In this document: positions 60,369 to 64,000 of the stretch, in pieces
How the letters are laid out: each line of letters opens with the position of its first letter
How positions within the stretch are numbered: position 1 is the first letter of the stretch
Assembly: GCA_038144425.1 (NCBI GenBank)
Contig: JAYQNS010000004.1
Span: 310,001 to 374,000, forward strand
Direction: 5' to 3'
DNA from: Salivita marina
GTDB taxonomy: Bacteria > Pseudomonadota > Gammaproteobacteria > Pseudomonadales > Azotimanducaceae
Length of the DNA: 64,000 nt
The notes under the pieces: model-generated
What the model was told of the DNA's origin: nothing
The model's database searches: none
Seen by the model: the letters and a program-made list of their open reading frames with translations, nothing else
Position numbers and translations under genes: made by a program

Positions 60369-61357
60369 TGACGACCCTACAACGGCGCGCCCTCACCCTT
60401 CCCCTACTGGGTCTCGCCACAGTGCTGCTGGTCACCTCTCTGCCCCTATGGCTACCCCTCACCATCCTGCTGGCCCTGGTCCACCGCGGAGCCCGGGCGG
60501 CGCCGCGGGTGCTGGGCTTTTTCACCCTCTACCTGCTGTGCGAGAGCGCCGGCGTACTCGCCGCGACCTGGATCTGGCTCCGCCACGGCCGAAACCCGGA
60601 AGCCTTCCTCGAAGCCAACTACGACCTCCAGAGCTGGTGGGCAAGCACCCTCAAGGGCGGCGCGGCCTGGCTTTTCCGTTTGCGCTTTGAGGTCACGGGA
60701 ACGGAGGCCTTCGCCGGCAGCGCCGCGCCCATTGTGCTGCCGCGGCACAGCTCCATGGGGGACACGGTACTGCCCGTGGTGTTCTTCGCCCTGCCCAAGG
60801 GGGTGCGCCTTCGCTACGTGCTGAAGCGAGAGCTGCTCTTCGATCCCTGTCTCGACATCGTCGGCCAGCGCCTGCCCAACTACTTTGCCCGGCGGGGCGC
60901 GGGCGCTACGGAGCAGGAGGTGGCCGGCGTAGTGAAACTCCTAACCACCATGCCGAACCACCATGGGCTCCTGCTGTATCCCGAGGGCACGCGCTTTTCC
61001 GACAGCAAGCGCCGGGCCGTGCTGACGCGGCTGCGGGAGAAGCAAGATGACAACGCCCTCGCCCGGGCCCAAGGCTGGCCGAGCCTACTGCCACCGCGGC
61101 CCGGCGGGCTTCGGGGCGTGCTGGCGCACAATCCCGGCCGGGACCTCCTGCTGCTGGCGCACCGCGGCTTCGAGAAATCCGCCAGCTTCAGCGAACTGTT
61201 CAACGGCAGCTGGCTCGACACCACGGTTCAACTGCACTTCTGGCGCGTGCCCTTTGCTGATATCCCCAAGGACCCGGAGGCTCAGGTCGAATTCATCAAC
61301 GGCCTCTGGGATGCCATGCAAGACGCCCTAAACCGCCTTGAGGTTGCGAGGCCCTAG
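60368..61357 (+). CDS. PlsC-like 1-acylglycerol-3-phosphate acyltransferase family protein
   Basis: 329 aa. An N-terminal membrane region (LLGLATVLLVTSLPLWLPLTILLALV and LGFFTLYLLCESAGVLAATWIWL) precedes the acyltransferase domain with catalytic H-x4-D in VLPRHSSMGDTVLPV (about residue 128) and the glycerophosphate-binding PEGTR in LLLYPEGTRFSDSKRRA. The enzyme should acylate a lysophospholipid or similar acceptor at the inner membrane. ATG 60368 overlaps the symporter stop. It differs from the housekeeping PlsC by the longer C-terminus. Confidence 0.9.
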   Translation: MTTLQRRALTLPLLGLATVLLVTSLPLWLPLTILLALVHRGARAAPRVLGFFTLYLLCESAGVLAATWIWLRHGRNPEAFLEANYDLQSWWASTLKGGAAWLFRLRFEVTGTEAFAGSAAPIVLPRHSSMGDTVLPVVFFALPKGVRLRYVLKRELLFDPCLDIVGQRLPNYFARRGAGATEQEVAGVVKLLTTMPNHHGLLLYPEGTRFSDSKRRAVLTRLREKQDDNALARAQGWPSLLPPRPGGLRGVLAHNPGRDLLLLAHRGFEKSASFSELFNGSWLDTTVQLHFWRVPFADIPKDPEAQVEFINGLWDAMQDALNRLEVARP

Positions 61358-61401
61358 CGTTAGGGACAGACTCAGCCTTCCTTAGGGGGAGGAGTTTGAC
61401 C

Positions 61402-62700
61402 ATGGCGGATTTAATCGCCCTATCCAGCAAGATCATCGACGAGGGCTACGACGACGGTAGCGCTGGGCCCTTAAATCGCATCAACCATGAGCTCAGCGTC
61501 CTGGACGACAACATCGCCATGGTGGAGGCCTTTAGCCACGCCGTGTGCTTCCGCACCGACGCCGGGCTCGCGGTCTTCGACACCAGCGGCGCGCAGGGCG
61601 GGGGTCGGGTGGTTTCCGCCATACGCCAGTGGACCGATAGCCCCTTCCACACCGTGGTCTATACCCACGGCCACGTCGATCACGTCGGGGGCAGCGGCTT
61701 TTTCGCCGCCGACGCGGAGAAGAACGGCCACCCCATTCGCTGGGTAGGCCATGAAAACGTGGAGAAGCGCTTCGATCGGTACACCCTCACGGACGGCTAT
61801 AACCAGGCGATCAATGAACGACAATTCGGCGCCTTCAAGCGCCGGGGCTACGGCATTGGAGCCGACGAGGGCCGCTTCCTTCCGGCCGATGCGGTGCGCC
61901 CGGGGACGACCTATCAGGACAGCATCGATCTCCAGGTCGGGGACCTGGACCTTGAGCTGGTACATGCCCGGGGGGAAACGGACGACCACACCTGGGCCTA
62001 TATCCCCGAACACAAGGCCATCTGCGCCGGGGACTTCTTCATCTGGAACTTCCCCAATTGCGGCAACCCGCAAAAAGTACAGCGCTATCCCCTGGAGTGG
62101 GCCGGGGCCATGCGCGCCATGCTCGAGCGGGACGTGGAGCTGTTCCTACCCGCCCACGGCCTGCCCATCGCCGGCGCCAATCGCATTCGCAAAGTGCTCA
62201 CGGACGTGGCGGAGACCTTAGAAACGCTGGTGAGCGACGTTCTGGAGCGCATGAACGGCGGCCTCACCCTCGACCATATTCTTCATGACGTCCGGGTCGG
62301 CCCTGGGGTGCTGGAAAAGCCCTGGATGAAGCCCCTTTATGACGAGCCGGAATTCGTCATCCGGAACATCTGGCGTCTTTACGGCGGCTGGTGGGATGGC
62401 AACCCGGCGCGGCTGAAGCCGGCGCCGGACGCGGTGGTGGCCGCCGAGCTGGCTCGCCTAGCTGGCGGTGCGGAAGCCCTGGCCGAGGCCGCCCAGGGCC
62501 ATGCCGATGCCGGGGACTTCCGCCTGGCCTGCCACCTTGTGGAGTACGCCGCCCTCGCGGAGCCAGAGAACCTTCAGGTGCATGGCCTGCGCGCCGAGAT
62601 CTACCAAGCGCGGAGGAACCAGGAGACCTCCCTCATGGCTAAGGGGATCTTTGGCACCGCCGCCAATGTCTCGAAGGAAAAGATCGATCCCACGCCCTAG
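61402..62700 (+). CDS. MBL-fold hydrolase with alkylsulfatase-like dimerisation region
   Basis: 432 aa. The metallo-beta-lactamase site VYTHGHVDHVGGSGFF (HxHxDH, about residue 88), HARGETDDHTWAYIPEHKAICAGDFF and LFLPAHGLPIAGANRI are present, followed by a helical region resembling the alkyl sulfatase dimerisation domain (ILHDVRVGPGVLEKPWMKPLYDEPEFVIRNIWRLYGGWWDGNPARLKP), which is diagnostic for the SdsA-like/BDS1 group. The C-terminal SCP2-like domain of true SDS hydrolases is missing. It may cleave an alkyl sulfate or a different ester. ATG 61402 has GGGGGAGGAG at 7 nt. It converges on ggt within a 20-bp palindrome. Confidence 0.85.
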   Translation: MADLIALSSKIIDEGYDDGSAGPLNRINHELSVLDDNIAMVEAFSHAVCFRTDAGLAVFDTSGAQGGGRVVSAIRQWTDSPFHTVVYTHGHVDHVGGSGFFAADAEKNGHPIRWVGHENVEKRFDRYTLTDGYNQAINERQFGAFKRRGYGIGADEGRFLPADAVRPGTTYQDSIDLQVGDLDLELVHARGETDDHTWAYIPEHKAICAGDFFIWNFPNCGNPQKVQRYPLEWAGAMRAMLERDVELFLPAHGLPIAGANRIRKVLTDVAETLETLVSDVLERMNGGLTLDHILHDVRVGPGVLEKPWMKPLYDEPEFVIRNIWRLYGGWWDGNPARLKPAPDAVVAAELARLAGGAEALAEAAQGHADAGDFRLACHLVEYAALAEPENLQVHGLRAEIYQARRNQETSLMAKGIFGTAANVSKEKIDPTP

Positions 62701-62708
62701 GGCGTGGG
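62689..62708. repeat. 20-bp perfect palindrome shared by two convergent gene ends
   Basis: The dyad centre is the CTAG at 62697-62700, which holds the stop codons of both the MBL gene (plus) and the gamma-glutamyltransferase gene (minus). Both proteins therefore end in Pro-Thr-Pro. It has no loop or T-run in the classical sense, but could act as a two-way transcript end. Confidence 0.85.
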
Positions 62709-64000
62709 TCCGCGAACCACATTCCCTTCCCGGCGCGGGTCCGCCGCGCCTTCAAGCCCTGCCTCGGTAACGACAATGACGTGGAGCCCGGAGTTCTCCC
62801 CTTCCCGGGCCTGCACGTTGAAGCCTTCGGCCTCGAGGGCCACCGCCAGTTCAGCGCCGGGCGCCATGCCCGTTTCCACCCGCACCGCATCGCCTCGGGC
62901 AATGATATTGGGGAAGTTCACGGCCTCCTGAACGGACAGGCCCCAATCCTGAATGCCCAGAATGGTCTTCGCCGTGTAGGCAGGAATGGAGTTCCCGCCC
63001 GGGGAGCCGGTCACCATGAGGAGCGCCCCGGCCTCATCGAACACCATGGTCGGCGACATGGACGAGCGTGGCCGGGCGCCAGGGCGCACGGCATTTGCCG
63101 GCTCCGGGGCTTCCGGCGCATAAACCCGGGCAAAGTCCGTCATCTCGTTATTCAGCACGAAGCCCGAGGCCCAGCGGGAGGAACCGAAGGGCCCCTCTAC
63201 GGTCATGGTGCTGGAGACCGCATTGCCCTCGGCGTCGACGATAGAGAAATGGGTGGTGCCGGCCAGCTCAAGGGTGGTGTCCGGACCCAACGCGCCCAGC
63301 GCCTCGCCCCCGAGCACCGCCACCGGATCGCCGTGGGTAGCCGCCTCCGCCGGATCGCCGAGCGTCTGCGCCCGGTGCTCCAGATAGGCGGGATTTAGCA
63401 GGCCATCGAGGGGCACGGCGACGCGATCGGGGTCGCCAAAGTAGTGGTCCCGGTCGGCGTAGGCCAGGCGCTGGGCTTCCACGAAGGCGCGAATGCGCTG
63501 GGCCTGCGTCGCCCCTTCGGTCACACGATGATCATAGAGGTTCGGAATCATGATCTGCATGGCGCCAGAAGACGGGGGCGTCGCCGTGCAAATAGACAGG
63601 GTCCGCCAGGGACCGCACACCACGGGCCGGGGGATGGCCTCGTAATTCGCCATATCCTCCAAGGTCAGGGTGCCCCCCAGGGGCGCCGCCTGCACGCTGG
63701 CCACAATCGCTTCCGCAATGGACCCGGTATAGAAGGCTGAGGGCCCCTCAGAGGCCACGCGCCGTAGCGTTTCCGCGTAGGCGGGATTGCGCACCGTCGC
63801 CCCCGCCGTGAGAGGCTTACCGCCTGGGAAGAAGTACTCCGCGGCACCGGGGTTTTCATCAATGCGCGCGAACGGGGCAAGCCGCTCTAGGGTGCCCGCC
63901 ATCTTAGCCGTCACCGTAAAGCCTTCCTCGGCGAGGCGGATGGCCGGGCCAAAGACCGTACCCCAGGGAAGCTTTCCGTAGCGGTCGTGGGCCAGCTTGT
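62697..64000 (-). CDS. ggt: Gamma-glutamyltransferase, C-terminal part (cut by window edge)
   Basis: 434 codons are in the window and the N-terminus lies beyond position 64000. The first in-window residues (KLAHDRYGKLPWGTVFGPAIRLAEEGFTVT) match the GGT large subunit. The autoprocessing and catalytic Thr is in ELAGTTHFSIVDAEGNAVSSTMTVEG, and the small subunit has MSPTMVFDEAGALLMVTGSPGGNSI and the C-terminal GLHVIVVTEAGLEGAADPRREG. The enzyme moves or hydrolyses the gamma-glutamyl group of glutathione in the periplasm. GSPGGN replaces the more common GSPGGS, a mild variation. A signal peptide is expected but outside the window. Confidence 0.95.
   Translation of the reverse strand, partial: KLAHDRYGKLPWGTVFGPAIRLAEEGFTVTAKMAGTLERLAPFARIDENPGAAEYFFPGGKPLTAGATVRNPAYAETLRRVASEGPSAFYTGSIAEAIVASVQAAPLGGTLTLEDMANYEAIPRPVVCGPWRTLSICTATPPSSGAMQIMIPNLYDHRVTEGATQAQRIRAFVEAQRLAYADRDHYFGDPDRVAVPLDGLLNPAYLEHRAQTLGDPAEAATHGDPVAVLGGEALGALGPDTTLELAGTTHFSIVDAEGNAVSSTMTVEGPFGSSRWASGFVLNNEMTDFARVYAPEAPEPANAVRPGARPRSSMSPTMVFDEAGALLMVTGSPGGNSIPAYTAKTILGIQDWGLSVQEAVNFPNIIARGDAVRVETGMAPGAELAVALEAEGFNVQAREGENSGLHVIVVTEAGLEGAADPRREGNVVRGPTP

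Noticed and set aside
1..64000. CRISPR array, insertion sequence, prophage or integrative element
   Set aside because: No tandem spaced repeats, transposase, integrase or phage structural genes found; the one tRNA gene has no flanking duplicate that would mark an attachment site.

Overview
The window is one continuous stretch of GC-rich, gene-dense bacterial chromosome. I see no insertion sequence, integrase, CRISPR array or rRNA. The divergent pair mreBC and gatCAB, two TonB-dependent receptors, a TonB receptor followed by a TPR-sulfotransferase, and many acyl-CoA, thiolase and P450 genes point to an aerobic, Gram-negative gammaproteobacterium, probably a marine heterotroph of the OM60/NOR5 (Halieaceae-like) kind. 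Gammaproteobacteria is fairly safe; anything below that is inference.

Layout. 1-5 kb: mreC (cut by the edge, apparently starting with ATT) and mreB, divergent from gatCAB, then a CBS-domain protein. 5-8.6 kb: a divergent LpxL-like acyltransferase, a DUF35/thiolase pair, tRNA-Pro(UGG) and an NAD-binding dehydrogenase. 8.9-13.5 kb: TonB receptor, terminator and TPR-sulfotransferase. 13.6-24.5 kb (minus): a BCCT transporter with an exported amidohydrolase, a C39-peptidase ABC exporter with its membrane fusion protein, a DUF1499 protein, a cysteine-less thiolase-like protein and a cytochrome P450. 24.7-31.5 kb: an RND efflux pair and modABC. 31.5-38.5 kb (minus): GNAT, CSD-DUF1294, rlmJ, then SDR, acyl-CoA synthetase, DUF6285, APH-type kinase and a CrtC-like DUF7064/7065 protein. 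The middle four resemble the LvaD/E/B/A set for 4-hydroxyacyl-CoA catabolism.

38.6-42.1 kb (plus): a single-chain glycyl-tRNA synthetase, a small orphan, a glyoxalase-II-like hydrolase and a threonine-dehydratase-like enzyme. 42.1-49.8 kb (minus) is the most interesting region. An NCS2/AzgA-type nucleobase permease, a TonB receptor with a palindromic operator in its leader, and an operon of exported NUP, exported adenosine deaminase and exported NUP together look like a system that takes purine nucleosides through the outer membrane, dismantles them in the periplasm and imports the free base. 50-64 kb: an AraC regulator overlapping a class D beta-lactamase, a FATP-type acyl-CoA synthetase, an orphan histidine kinase, a MATE pump, a membrane/SpoIIAA-like fusion, a serine hydrolase, a GPH symporter, a PlsC-like acyltransferase, an alkylsulfatase-like hydrolase and gamma-glutamyltransferase (cut by the edge).

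Five genes (gatA, the RND pump, the dehydratase, adenosine deaminase and one NUP) are each broken by loss of exactly one base in a G or C run. Full-length homology continues in the next frame, so homopolymer under-calling in the assembly is the simplest reading. They are annotated here as full-length genes with a frameshift.
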